Shown here in pieces: positions 47,624-58,273 of a stretch of DNA of 64,000 nucleotides. The stretch's first letter is position 1; each line of letters starts with the position of its first letter. The position numbers were made by a program, and so were the translations under genes. The DNA comes from Dermatemys mawii (lineage: Eukaryota > Chordata > Testudines > Dermatemydidae). Location of the stretch: the NCBI GenBank assembly GCA_007922305.1, contig ML677364.1, positions 19,306,538 to 19,370,537 of the forward strand, in the 5' to 3' direction. Below the pieces are notes generated by a model, which was not told where the DNA came from, made no database searches, and saw only the letters and a list, made by a program, of their open reading frames with translations.

Positions 47624-48284
47624 AAGAATAGCAGCCAAGTTAGTCTGTATCATGAAGAAAACAAAGAATACTTGTAGCACCTTAGAGACTAACCAGTTTA
47701 TTTCAGCATAATCTTTTGTGGGGTATAGCCCACTTCATTGGATGCATAGAATGGAACAAACAAAAGTAAGATGCATTTATACATACAGAAAGAAAAAAAA
47801 AAAAAGGTGGTAAATTACCATACCAATTCTAAGAGGCTGTTAAATTTGAAAGGGCCATTATCAGCAGGAGAAAAAAAACCTTTTGTAGTAAAAATTTACA
47901 GTTTCTTATCTATGTCTGACAGTTGATTAGAATCTGTAAAAGAGACTAACCTAGGAAAATGCAATCAATTAGTGTAATGACAAAGCCATTCATAGTCCCT
48001 GTTTAATCCTTGGTTGACAGTGTCCAATTTGCAAATTAATTCCAATTCATCAGCTTCTCATTGGAGTCTGTTTTGGAAGTTTTTCTGTTTTAAAATTAAC
48101 ACCTTTAAGTCTTTAATAGAATGGCCAGTGAGACTGAAGTGTTCTCCTACTGGTTTTTGAATGTTATGATTCCTGATGTCAGATTTGTGTCCATTTATTC
48201 TTTTGCGTAGAGACTGTCTTTTCTCCAGGATGATTCCTAGGCCCATTCTTTCTGTGAAGTTACTCCACTGATATCTTGTCTTCC
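47624..48284 (-). mobile_element. Penelope-like element fragment (endonuclease C-terminus and pLTR-type end)
   Basis: The minus-strand frame at 48058-48246 reads GLGIILEKRQSLRKRINGHKSDIRNHNIQKPVGEHFSLTGHSIKDLKVLILKQ. This is the C-terminal half of the GIY-YIG endonuclease region of Penelope-like proteins. A further frame has ELICKLDTVNQGLNRDYEW. It is followed on the minus strand by the end with AAGTGGGC and GTTAGTCTCTAAGGTGC. Truncated at the protein 5' side; frameshifted. Confidence 0.75.
47700..47755 (-). ncRNA. Hammerhead-like motif at Penelope end, minus strand (heavily damaged)
   Basis: On the minus strand: CCAATGA (47735-47741) in place of CTGATGA, a GTGGG/CCCAC stem, then AAAA instead of GAAA. 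Same position relative to the Penelope end as the other two copies. Confidence 0.4.
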
Positions 48285-48419
48285 CACCTGCTGCCTACCC
48301 ACTAATTTAGATCACATAAGATCCCTCCTTCAATTGTTTTTCCTGTCATTAAGAACATCTATAACACTTTATGCTCCTGTGTTTAAATACAAAGGATTTG
48401 AGGAAGCCCTTCCATTATA

Positions 48420-49870
48420 CATACCAGAAGCCAGAAATCCCACCTGGTTGTGTTTGGGATGTATTTAATAACTGATGCTATCCAGCTGTCCCAGTCAGTT
48501 CTGGTTGTGGATTAAAACGAGGCTTAGAGAACTCTAAAATCGGCCACTTATGAAAAGATCCAGTCTTGCCAAATTGTAATGGTGCTGGCTTTGCTGAGAC
48601 CCAACTGAGAGTACTCATTCAGGACAAATTGCTTAAAGCAGGACTTTACAGCCCAAGGCTGGGGTTCCTTTGCACACCAAGGCAAACCAAACTAGACAAA
48701 CAGAGAAAACTTCGATTTTATGACACTGGCTAAACATAAGTCACACAAGCAATTCCGTTAGACTCTCCAGTTTCCCAGTATCACCACCACTGCCACTTGT
48801 TATGGGGATAAATGGTTATGAAAACCAATACCCCAGTAAAAGAAAAAAGGTTTTCCAGATCTTAAAGGACCAAACCCTAGATCCAGGTCAATATACAAAT
48901 CAGATCTTACCCACAAATCACACTGTTGCCAGTCCTTTAGAATCTGAAATCTAAAGGTTTATTTATAAAAGGAAAAAGAGATAGACGAGAGCTGGAATTG
49001 GTTGAATTGAATCAATTAGATACAGTAATGGCAAAGTTCTTGGTTCAGGCTTGTAGCAGTGATGGAATAAGCTGCAGGCACAAATCAAGTCTCTGGAGTA
49101 CATCCACAGCTGGGATGGGTCATTCAGTCCTTTGTTCCGAGCTTCAGAGTGTAGCAAATTCCCTCCAGAGGTATGAAGCAGGATTGAAGACAAGATGAAG
49201 GAGAAGCATCAGCCTTTTATAGTCTCTTGCCAGGTGGTCTCTACTTTCTTTGTCCCAAAGACATGCTATCCAGCACATGGCATAGAAAAAACCTTAGAGT
49301 TCTGTCCAGAGGCATGTCCCTGCATACCTTGCTGAGCCACAAGGTATGTCTGCCTTCTCTCAATGGGTCAGTTGTGTAGCTGATGGTCCGTAATGGGCCA
49401 TGAAGCAGGCGTGGCAGATCTGACACCAACTTCTCTGGGGTGTCACCCAGAAACATAGCACAAGTTTGAAATACAGACAGTATAGAGCCAATACTTATAA
49501 CTTTAAATACAAAAATGATACATGCCTACAGACAGCATAGTCATAACCAGAAAACCATAACCTGGTCTTAGACACCTTCTGTGACCCCCTTTATACAAGA
49601 TTTGGTGCCACTACAGGACCAAGGTTGCAACAATGATCTATACGGTCCCCGTTCATATTAATAATGTCACACATATATGCAAGTTTAAAACTGATTGAGT
49701 AGTAAGGACCCGGAAAATCAAACAAAACCCATTGGCTTCGCTGCAGAATCTTATCTATTGTTTTTAAAGATCCATGCCTTTTTCTGTTAATCATAGTATT
49801 TCTTTCAGTCATAGTAATTTGACACTAGGAACCAAACTGTGAATAGTCTGTGAGGTGATGAAATAAATGT
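48420..49870 (-). mobile_element. LTR-retroelement-like repeat, antisense to the gene
   Basis: On the minus strand a TATA-like CTATAAAAGG (49214-49223) is followed about 250 bases later by AATAAACC just before TTTAGATTTCAGATTCTAAAG. This promoter-plus-polyadenylation order is that of an LTR. Text such as ACCAGGTTATGGTTTTCTGG and TTGTATAAAGGGGGTCAC recurs in turtle DNA as I remember it. Ends not defined; no viral gene seen. The minus ORFs here are short and unrecognised. Confidence 0.45.
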
Positions 49871-50369
49871 AAAACTCATTGCAAGATCTGATTTAAAGGT
49901 GTTACATCAAGGTTATGATTTGGCTGCTGAAATCCACAATCATGTTCTGTTGTGGTTCCTTATGGGAGTGAATGTACTTGGAGCAGAAATTCTATTCTGA
50001 GCATTTTGGTTCGAGCTTGTTATATAGGAATGTAATATGGTGATACCTGGTAACTCATCTGGCAGATTGGGCATGGTATTCCCAGATTTGTTCCGTGATC
50101 TGTGACACGTTACAAACTTTGTTCACACCATGAAAATTCATCCAAAGGTTCTGGGGTTTTTTTCTGTTCTGTCTAGGTTCTTACACTGCCGTCATCACCA
50201 CAGTATCTGAGCATCTTCCAGCAGTCCATTAAGCAGTGCAATTAATGATTGTCACATGTGCTTTGTGTGCTTTTGCTCATCCTCTTTCCACTGTGAAAAC
50301 TGCATTTACGGTGCAGAATTTTGTTTTGGTAGGATTTTGGTTTGAGTTTAATGTATACACTAGCCTGTG

Positions 50370-51845
50370 TTTATGTTAGGAAAGGCAAGATTGAAATGCA
50401 CCTTGCATTTGAATTGGAAGATGTTGAGGTTTGTGATTATATTTATCTCCCTTGTGGAGTTCATTCCACAGTTTCGACCAGCCCCTGAGAAAGTTCTGTC
50501 TCCAGAACAAACGAGTTTAACCCCTTATGGTAGAAAGTTCTGTTGTGCCTGAGAAGCAGAACTGTCAACCACAATCTTCATCCCAAAGGTTTAGGAGATC
50601 TTTTTTAAATATCCTGGGCATAGACTATAGTGAAATTTGAAGATAAAGACTAAAACCTTGAACTTGGCTTCCCATAGACTATCAAGTCAGTATAGGGAGC
50701 CAAGGATAGGTGTGATGTTCTCAAGTAGCCAGTGTTGCTGAGAACTGCTGCAGCATTTTGTCTGAGTTGGAGTGTCCTAAGGGCTGATGTGTCCAGATAT
50801 TTTTCATTGCTGTAGTCCAGATGGGAGGTGACAAAGCTGTGTATAACCAAGCCCCAGGTCATCATCTTTATCATCATCATCAGGATGGGATGGAATCTCC
50901 TAGCCAACTTGAGATGGTAGAAAGTATTATTCGGGCATGCTGCTATGTGAGAGCTTAGGGTTACTGGGAAATCCAGGAACACTTCTAAACTACAGACTAA
51001 ATAGATTGATTGCAAATATGTATCTTGAATCAAAGAAGACTGAGCCATGACTGTGAGCTCTTCAGATTGCTTTCCTCAACCCATCAGCATCACCTCTGAC
51101 TTGCTTGGATTCAGCTTAAGCCAGTTGTGCTTTATCTATGAGCTGATTTTGTCCAAGCATCTTGATGCTCATGATGTGGGTGTAGATAGCAAAGGACAGG
51201 CAGAGTTGTGTGTCATTTGCATGTTGCTAGTACTTAAGTCCCTGTCATTTGATCAGTTCACTGGTGCTGCATGTTGAATAGGCAGGAGAGAGAATTGATT
51301 CTTGTGGGACTCCACAAATTAGAGGTCTAGTGTAATTTTCCATCACTGCTCTTTGGGAATTTTCCACGAGGAAGGACTTAAGCCATTATAGCAAATTTCC
51401 CTGGTCCCTTTCGACTTCCCTAAGGCGGGACAGCAGTATCTAATGGTAGACAATATCAGAAGCTCCAGAGCGGTCCAGGAGAGTGAGAGTGGAAGTCTAT
51501 TCTCTATCTATTCAGAGTAAGAGATAATGCATCAGTGCCACTAAGGCTGTTTGCATCCCACATCCTGGGCTGAATCCAGATTGTGCTGGATTTAGGATAT
51601 TAGCCTCAATCAGATGAGTTTATAGTTGGCCTTTAGCTAGCTTTTCTGTGTACTTGGTCAGGAACAGAAGATTGGATTCTGGCCAGTAGTAAGCTAGTAC
51701 TGATATCCAAAGTGGGTTTCTTCAGTGTTGGTCTATTGTGTGCTCAAAGGAGGAAGGAAAGATTTCTTCCCTGAATAAGGCATTGGCTATTTCAGTCAGG
51801 AGTGGCACCAGTTGCTCATGACACCCTTTCACAAGCCACGAAAGG
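50370..51845 (-). pseudogene. L2-like LINE, 3' part, decayed
   Basis: The minus-strand frame at 50650-51048 contains FYHLKLARRFHPIL, then HSFVTSHLDYSN, then TLQLRQNAAAVLSNTGY. These are the hallmark string of L2-clade LINEs C-terminal to the RT domain (HxFVTSRLDYCN...LQLxQNAAAR in the family). The plus strand of 51293-51845 reads as the complement of the L2 RT region. Stops abound; not functional. Confidence 0.7.
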
Positions 51846-52740
51846 TGTGACAGACTGAGAATATCCTGCAACATTCTGGTCCAACCTTGTGGAATTAAGA
51901 TGAACTGTATTGAATTAAGTTAAACCTTACAAAGTTAGGTTTGATACTATTTGGAATCCATTTTATTGAATAGGCAATTGTGTACATGTTATTGTGGAAT
52001 ACTGCATAACTCCTCTAGGATGAGGGGGATGCTAATGTAAAATTCCTTCAGTTTTTTGAAGCCATCCCATGGAGAGGTATACATATATTAATTCCAATGG
52101 AATTCCCCAGACAAAGAAAAGATTTTTGGTTAAATCACCTGGTTTTAAACAGGCTCAGGTCCTTCTTCCTGATCCGGCAAATGGACAGGACCCATGGTCA
52201 ATAGAGGGCCCCAAAACTTAGGGAAAGGTGGAGGGTCTTGGCCTCCTGTGGCCTTATAATGCTAGGATCTTTTTCTGAGCTGAAACTGTGGTGAACTTGA
52301 AACCACAAGGAAACCCTGTCGCTGCAGTACTGAAGGGCTGCTCCAGCCAGGGCCCATGTTAGGGTAGGTTCTTTTATTGTTTCTAATATGTTTTCTCAGG
52401 AATGCATTTTTACCTTAGGAATAAAATAGGTTTGCTTAGCAGGGGCTGTGTGGCAACTTATGTCTGTGGGCAGGCACACTGTTAACCCTTCCTGAAGAGA
52501 GAGCATGCAAGTGATCTTAGGCATCCTGTCTCTGCTGGGAATATGCAGCCTGGAAATACCCTGATCAGAAGGAAGGGAGACACCCAAGAAAGGCAATAGC
52601 TGGGAAGCTGGAAGCCTGAGCGTGGGTACTCTGGCTGAACCACTGAGGGCTGAGCACACAGATGCAGTTGCCTGAACTGTGAGGGCATAGGTTGGATTCA
52701 CAGGCCTTCTTTGTTGGTTAAATCACCAACAAAGGGGGAA
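51846..52740 (+). mobile_element. LTR-like repeat
   Basis: It begins TGTGACAGACTGAG directly after the L2 fragment. A polyadenylation-type AATAAAATAGGTTTGC lies at about 52421, and it probably ends near CAACAAAGGGGGAACACA. It resembles a turtle LTR I have seen, but no target duplication is visible. No gene inside. Confidence 0.4.
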
Positions 52741-53104
52741 CACAGACAGGCTGTTTAAAAGCCATCCCAAACGTGTGCTATTTTCAGTGCTGTAGGGGTG
52801 GTGCCTCTGTCCTTTAACTTGCTTGGGAATTTGGTGGAGTACATGGGTCTTCATGGTTGAATTGGGATTAGAGGTCTGTCTTGTTGCCTGGGAATTGGGA
52901 GAGCTCTGATGCCTCCTTAATGAGGTGATGGTCTGCACAAAGTGTCAGTGAGCTTTGACTCTGGTTTCTATTCTCAGATGAATGAATTTGAATGAAGATG
53001 TCTTATCTGAGGCCCGTCTTTTGGCTTTGAGGTGTGAAGAACAGATACATATAGTGTGGGGGGGCAAATGCATCAGATAGGCCAGCATAGGGCTCACAGT
53101 GTCA

Positions 53105-53235
53105 TCCAGCCAGAGTCTTAGTTGGTATGTCTACACAGCATTTTGGAGTGAGCCTTCAAGACCAGGTTGACAGACGCAGGCTAGTGGGATTTGCACTAGC
53201 AGTTTAAAAATAGCTGTGTGGACAACCAGAGAGAA
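53105..53235. repeat. Harbinger-like MITE fragment
   Basis: TTGGTATGTCTACACAGC at the left and TAGCTGTGTGGACAACC at the right are short inverted ends of the family seen at 25630 and 31310. Confidence 0.45.
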
Positions 53236-53888
53236 GATAATTCCCATCTTATAATAAAAGCCATGATTCCAGAATGCTCTTCTTCCAACATCCGGGGAAT
53301 TAATGACACAGTTTTAGTTGACACCCAACGTCTCAAAATTGGCCCTTTTGCAAAGGTTACTGCCAATCCCTGCAACACTTAATGACCTACCTCTGTCTAT
53401 GACACACATGATATGATTTAGCTACAGCCAAATGATGATCAGCCTGGCATCTGCCCCAGATGTTTTTCCAAAGTCTAACTTTATAGCAGACTTGTCCAGG
53501 GATGTGGTCACCAATCCTTCTAATTTTAGTTTTTCATTGTGTATGGAATAATTAACTGTCCAAAGCCAAGTTTAATTCCCAAAAGCTCAGTCACACAAAG
53601 CAGAAAACTCATAATTTTTTATTCTTTGCATTTTCCCTCCTTCCAATTTCTTGGAGGAGAAGAGGAAAGCAGAGAGTGGAACAGTGAAAGGGAAGCTCAG
53701 AGGGAAGGGAATGGGAAAAGCCCTAGCATTTTCCATTTGGATTAGCCAGATTTCTTAGTCACTGTCTTGGGAAAATGAGATCCCTCTTGGCATGTTGTCT
53801 GTCTGTTCTTGGTGACAATTCGGCTGGGGTGGTGTACATCATGCAGCAAGATCACTTTCTCATTTTTATGTCAATTTTGCACCCTAAC

Positions 53889-54761
53889 TGTTGTTTTCTT
53901 GTGAGCAGATGAAAAGAAGAGCAGGCTGACCCAGAGGCAGATTGAGTAAACAGGCTTCTTTATTGCGGTACTTGTTCCCCTCCACCCAATTGTTGAGTAG
54001 GCACTGAATTAATTACATCACACTCTTCTATCTAAGTTAAAATGGAAATACACACATTTACGACAACATCCCCCAAAATCCTTATTTAGTAATATGAATG
54101 CCCATATACCAAATATAATTATTCCCACCCCTATTTACTATTTACAGCATTAAGCATATTTTACAGACATTTTTACCTTGAAGATACATTTTTTGCAGTA
54201 ATTGCAACCACAAGTTCCCTTAATCAAGAGTTCACAGGGAAGCTAGGCAGAGGCCATGACCCCGAGCTTGTTTATGTAGCTGGGAAAGGAAAGAATGGAC
54301 AGAGAACCCTTCTTTACACATAAGGAATATGGATGTCCAAAGAATACCCTATGCATCTGCAATGCGAATCAATCCATAACAAGTAGAAGGGAAGGGAGAG
54401 GTGATAGCACTTTATCGAGTGAAGAGACAGTGCCTGCCTGTGGCTTCCTCCCTAATACCATGCTAGTGGTTACCCAGGACTTTACCTAACCCTTAGATAT
54501 CCCAATACAAATGTCTTTCCCTGCCTGAAATATAGACATAATTTGCACAGTCCAAACTCACCTTGCATCCATCCTGGGGATTTGACTTTATTAAATTTAA
54601 AAAAGGTGATAAAGATCAATTCAATTCTTTTCCCCAGGGTTGGCTGTTGCTCCCTCATGGCTGCTCACCGTCCTTGTATTTATACAGGTTAAGAAGTCAT
54701 CAGTGCCAGGGCCCATCCCTACAGGGTCAACACCTGCTAACAGGGTGGGGTGTTTTTAACA
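53889..54761 (-). mobile_element. Possible LTR-like repeat, antisense
   Basis: The minus strand carries CTGTATAAATACAAGG (TATA-like, near 54677) and an AATAAAGAAGCC signal near 53962. TG...CA ends TGTTGTTTTC and TTTTTAACA are possible, without a target duplication. Confidence 0.3.
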
Positions 54762-55403
54762 CAGAGATGTTGCTGATTTTTTTTCCCATTTCATTTTCTT
54801 TTGCTTTGTGAAAAGAATAATTTGTCTCTGAGGAAGGGAATGGGGTCAGCAAAGCTAGAACTGTGTGTTTTAATGGTATATTTTTACTGGGTGTTTTTAA
54901 TCCGTCTAATACACAAGCACAATGACATTCAGCAAGGATGTGATCTGAGGCCTTCAATATACAGAAGAAGTTTTCTCTTAGCTTATCCCCTGGGAAATTC
55001 TCATAAGAATTAAAATAGTTCTCAGGCACTAAGGGAAGAAAAAGTTTGGTGAGTCTGCCTTAAGGAACTGGAGGGGAAGGAAGGGGAGAACCTTGACACT
55101 TTCCTGCCTCAGAAGGGGGCTATTCTGAGTGTCATGCACTGATCCATGTGGGGAGTAGGGGGTCTCAAATGCTACTCTCAAAATCAGACTCTACGCACTC
55201 TCACAATGGTCTGTTTCTATCAGTAACTCACTTGTCAATTTGTCTGTTTTGATAGGGGAAAGGGGGTGGCCCACCTGAGAGGAATTGTCAGGGTTTTATT
55301 AAGGGTTTCCCTCTCACCCTTGGAAAACTTCCCTAGGATAGACTAACTCTGTTGACCCTTAGGAGGACAGGGATACAGTCTTCCAATCGAAGGACTGACA
55401 GGC

Positions 55404-56099
55404 TGTAATTCTTCAAAAAATAAAATAATCTTTATTCAATATACAAATATTCCCTGACACAATAAACCTTAAAAGCACATATCAAGAAACAAAACACTAA
55501 TCCCATTAGCACAGGTATGCATATCAAAGTACACAATACTGCATTATGCAGTTGGAAATAACTTTTAAATGGTTACATTCTGCATGCAGTGATCAGTCAC
55601 ATTTAGGATGCTGACAGCAAGTTATTACTTAAATATTAAAACAGCATACATACTAATAAATACACGCATACACAGACAGCCAACTTTATTATCTCGGGCA
55701 GACATACTCATGTGTCCTATTGATTCCTTATACTATGGTCCTCATGCATATTTCACTGCCATCTTCTTCCCCTCTGCTCTGTCGAAAGGTTCTTCAGTTC
55801 AGTCATGGCTACTTCTTAGCTATTGCTGCCATGACTCCGCTCTTCTTCTCTTATTTCAGCTTTCTTCTGATCTTCCTTCTTCCTTTACTGCTTCTCCACC
55901 TGATCTTATCTGAACTGATTCTGCCTTATATATAGGTTTTGGACTATTCTCATTGGTTATTTCATCAATCCTTATCATTAGCATACATCCACCAATCATC
56001 TTTCAGCCTTCACTGATTCGTCTGTTCTTATGAATCAGTCACAGTCGCTGAACTCATCTCTCAATCAAAGCCGAACCTGATTGAAAACACTGCTCTACA
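55404..56099 (-). mobile_element. LTR-like repeat, about 696 bp, antisense
   Basis: Read on the minus strand it starts TGTAGAGCAGTG. It has CCAAT-like CAATGAG, a clear TATA box in CCTATATATAAGGC (near 55930), AATAAAGTTGG and, at the end, GAATAAAGATTATTTT before ...AATTACA. No matching duplication flanks it. It abuts the DNA transposon that begins about 56100. Confidence 0.45.
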
Positions 56100-56378
56100 G
56101 CCAAAATGCTTCTGACATAAATGTAGTCAAACTTTACTAATTCTGGGTCACTGAGAACGAAAATGATGCTTAAAATTGTTGATTGGCTCTAGTTTTCAAG
56201 ATATGCTATTGGGTCAGTATATATGACCCTTGACTTGGGAATGGCGGAGGATAAGTGAGTTATAAAGGGAAGGGATCTCAATTTAAACCAGAAATGACTA
56301 AAATACATCTTTGACTGGATCTAGGAATAAATCTATGACTGGGTTTAGACAGTACTTGCTTTTTAGGCAAAACAATGA

Positions 56379-56460
56379 ATGATGCAATCTGAAGCTGGTA
56401 TTGCATCATACATGATATGAATTGCATCATGTTATTCCTAGAAGTCATGGATGATGCAAT
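56379..56460. promoter_or_regulatory. Four ATGATGCAAT boxes upstream of the transposon ORF
   Basis: ATGATGCAAT occurs at 56379-56388 and 56451-56460; its complement ATTGCATCAT is at 56400-56409 and 56421-56430. The arrangement is symmetrical (forward, reverse, reverse, forward). The core TGATGCAAT equals the C/EBP-ATF composite element; transposase binding is an alternative role. Confidence 0.6.
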
Positions 56461-56597
56461 CATAATGAAGCTTACATCCCTCTGCTGAACAAATTGCCCT
56501 ATATCAGCTCTAGAAATCATACAGTGTCGTGCTCTCTTATTTGTCAGTGTTTGATTTTGCAAAGGGACACATTTCTGTTTAGCCAAAGTGAGCAGAG

Positions 56598-58273
56598 ATG
56601 TCTCATACTTGTGTGAACAGTGCAGATAACTTCTGCTATGTTTGTGGTGAAGTGACTTTTGCATCACAAAAGCGCAGTATAACCACTATGGTTAAGAAAG
56701 CCTATCACCTTTATTTTGGCTGCAAAATTGGAGATCAGGACAAGAGGTGGGCCCCACACATATGCTGCAACACTTGTGCAACAAATCTTCACCATTGGTT
56801 GAACAGGAAAAGGAAATCTATGCCTTTTGCAGTGCCAATGATTTGGAGAGAGCCAACAGATCATATCAGCAGTTGTTACTGCTGCATGGTGCCTCCAGTT
56901 GGGAAAGGTGTGTCAAAGAAGAAGAAGTGGACTGTGCATTATCCAAACATTCCATCAGCTATATGCCCAATACCCCACGGAGAAGGACTGCCGGTTCCTG
57001 ATGCACCAGAATCATTCTCACTTGAGTCAGACGAGGAAGAGGATGAAACTTCTGGTCCTGAACCATCAATGTCACAGGACCCACATTTTCTCCCATCCTC
57101 CTCCTCTGAACCACACCTCATAACACAAGCTGAATTGAATGACCTTGTCAGGGATTTGGAACTACCCAAGAGTAAGGCAGAGCTGTTGGGCTCCAGACTA
57201 CAGCAGTGGAATCTCCTGGCAGGTGATGTTAGAGTTTCCATGTTCCGTGACCGTCAAAAGGATCTTGTCCCATTCTTCTTCATGGAAGGTGATCTTGTAG
57301 CCTGCAACATCTATGGTGTGATGGCAGCCCTCAACATCGTTCACGATCCAGATGAGTGGAGACTCTTCATTGATTCATCGAAGACGAGTCTTAAAGCTGT
57401 TTTGCTGCATAATGGCAATGTTTTGCCATCAATTCCAGTTGGTCATGCAGTCCATATGAAGGAAACCTATGACAACATGAAGCAACTTTTGAGGTGCATA
57501 AACTATGACCAACATCAGTGGCAGCTTTGTGGCGATTTGAAGGTTGTTGCTCTCTTGCTTGGTCTGCAGAATGGATACAGAAAGTACTGCTGTTTTCTCT
57601 GCGAATGGGATAGTCGTGCAAGAGATTCCCACTACATCAAGAAAGATTGGCCACTCCGACAGTCATTGGAGCCTGGGAGGAAAAGTGTTCAGCATCCACC
57701 ACTTGTTGAATCAAGGAAGATTTTGTTACCACCCTTACACATCAAGTTGGGTCTGATGAAGAACTTTGTCAAGGCCATTGACAAAACACAAGCAGCTTTC
57801 AAGTACCTCCATGGAAAATTTCCAAGGTTAAGATAAAGGAAGGTGTCTTTGTTGGTCCTCAGATTCGTGAACTTCTTCGAGATGATGCATTTGACCATGC
57901 ACTGCGTGGCAAGGAAAAGACGGCATGGAAAGCCTTCCAGTCAGTGGCAATACATTTTCTTGGAAACAACAAGGCAGACAACTACAGGTTGTTGGTGGAA
58001 AACCTCCTCAAGGCATACAAAAGCCTTGGTTGCAACATGTCACTAAAGATACATTTTTTGCACTCTCATCTAGATTTTTTTCCACCGAACTGCAGAGCAG
58101 TGAGCGACGAGCACGGCGAGCGATTTCACCAGGACATTGCAACAATGGAGAAATGCTATCAGGGCAAATGGAGCCCATCAATGCTTGCAGACTATTGCTG
58201 GACAGTGATAAGAGATGCTCCATTTAATGAATACAAGAGACAAGCCAAGAAGCGCCGAATAGACACTGAATAG
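56598..58273 (+). pseudogene. Putative transposase: ZAD-like zinc finger plus probable DDE core, one frameshift
   Basis: Frame 1 (56598-57836) encodes 412 residues; the protein continues in another frame from about 57833 to 58273 (IKEGVFVGPQIRELLRDD to AKKRRIDTE). A small deletion near 57830 therefore broke an ORF of roughly 560 residues. N-terminus: FCYVCGE (Cys13, Cys16), Cys42, then ICCNTCATNL (Cys56/57, Cys60), a layout like the ZAD treble-clef finger. Next come CYCCMVPP and KKKKWTV, then an acidic Ser-rich linker (about 135-165). Core candidates: Asp259 in LFIDSSKTS, Asp313 in CGDLKVVALL followed by a CCFLCEWD knuckle, LHIKLGLMKNFVKA, and Glu at 58118-58120 in DEHGERFHQD. I infer an RNase-H-like DDE transposase. 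Related uncharacterised proteins exist in other animals as far as I recall. Apart from the frameshift it is remarkably intact, so insertion was recent. Confidence 0.65.

Noticed and set aside
53889..56099. A full endogenous retrovirus between the LTR-like segments at 53.9 and 55.4 kb
   Set aside because: The two LTR-like segments differ in sequence and no gag, pol or env reading is present between them.
56278..56667. 129-codon minus-strand ORF over the transposon leader
   Set aside because: Antisense to the transposon promoter and N-terminus; no family resemblance.
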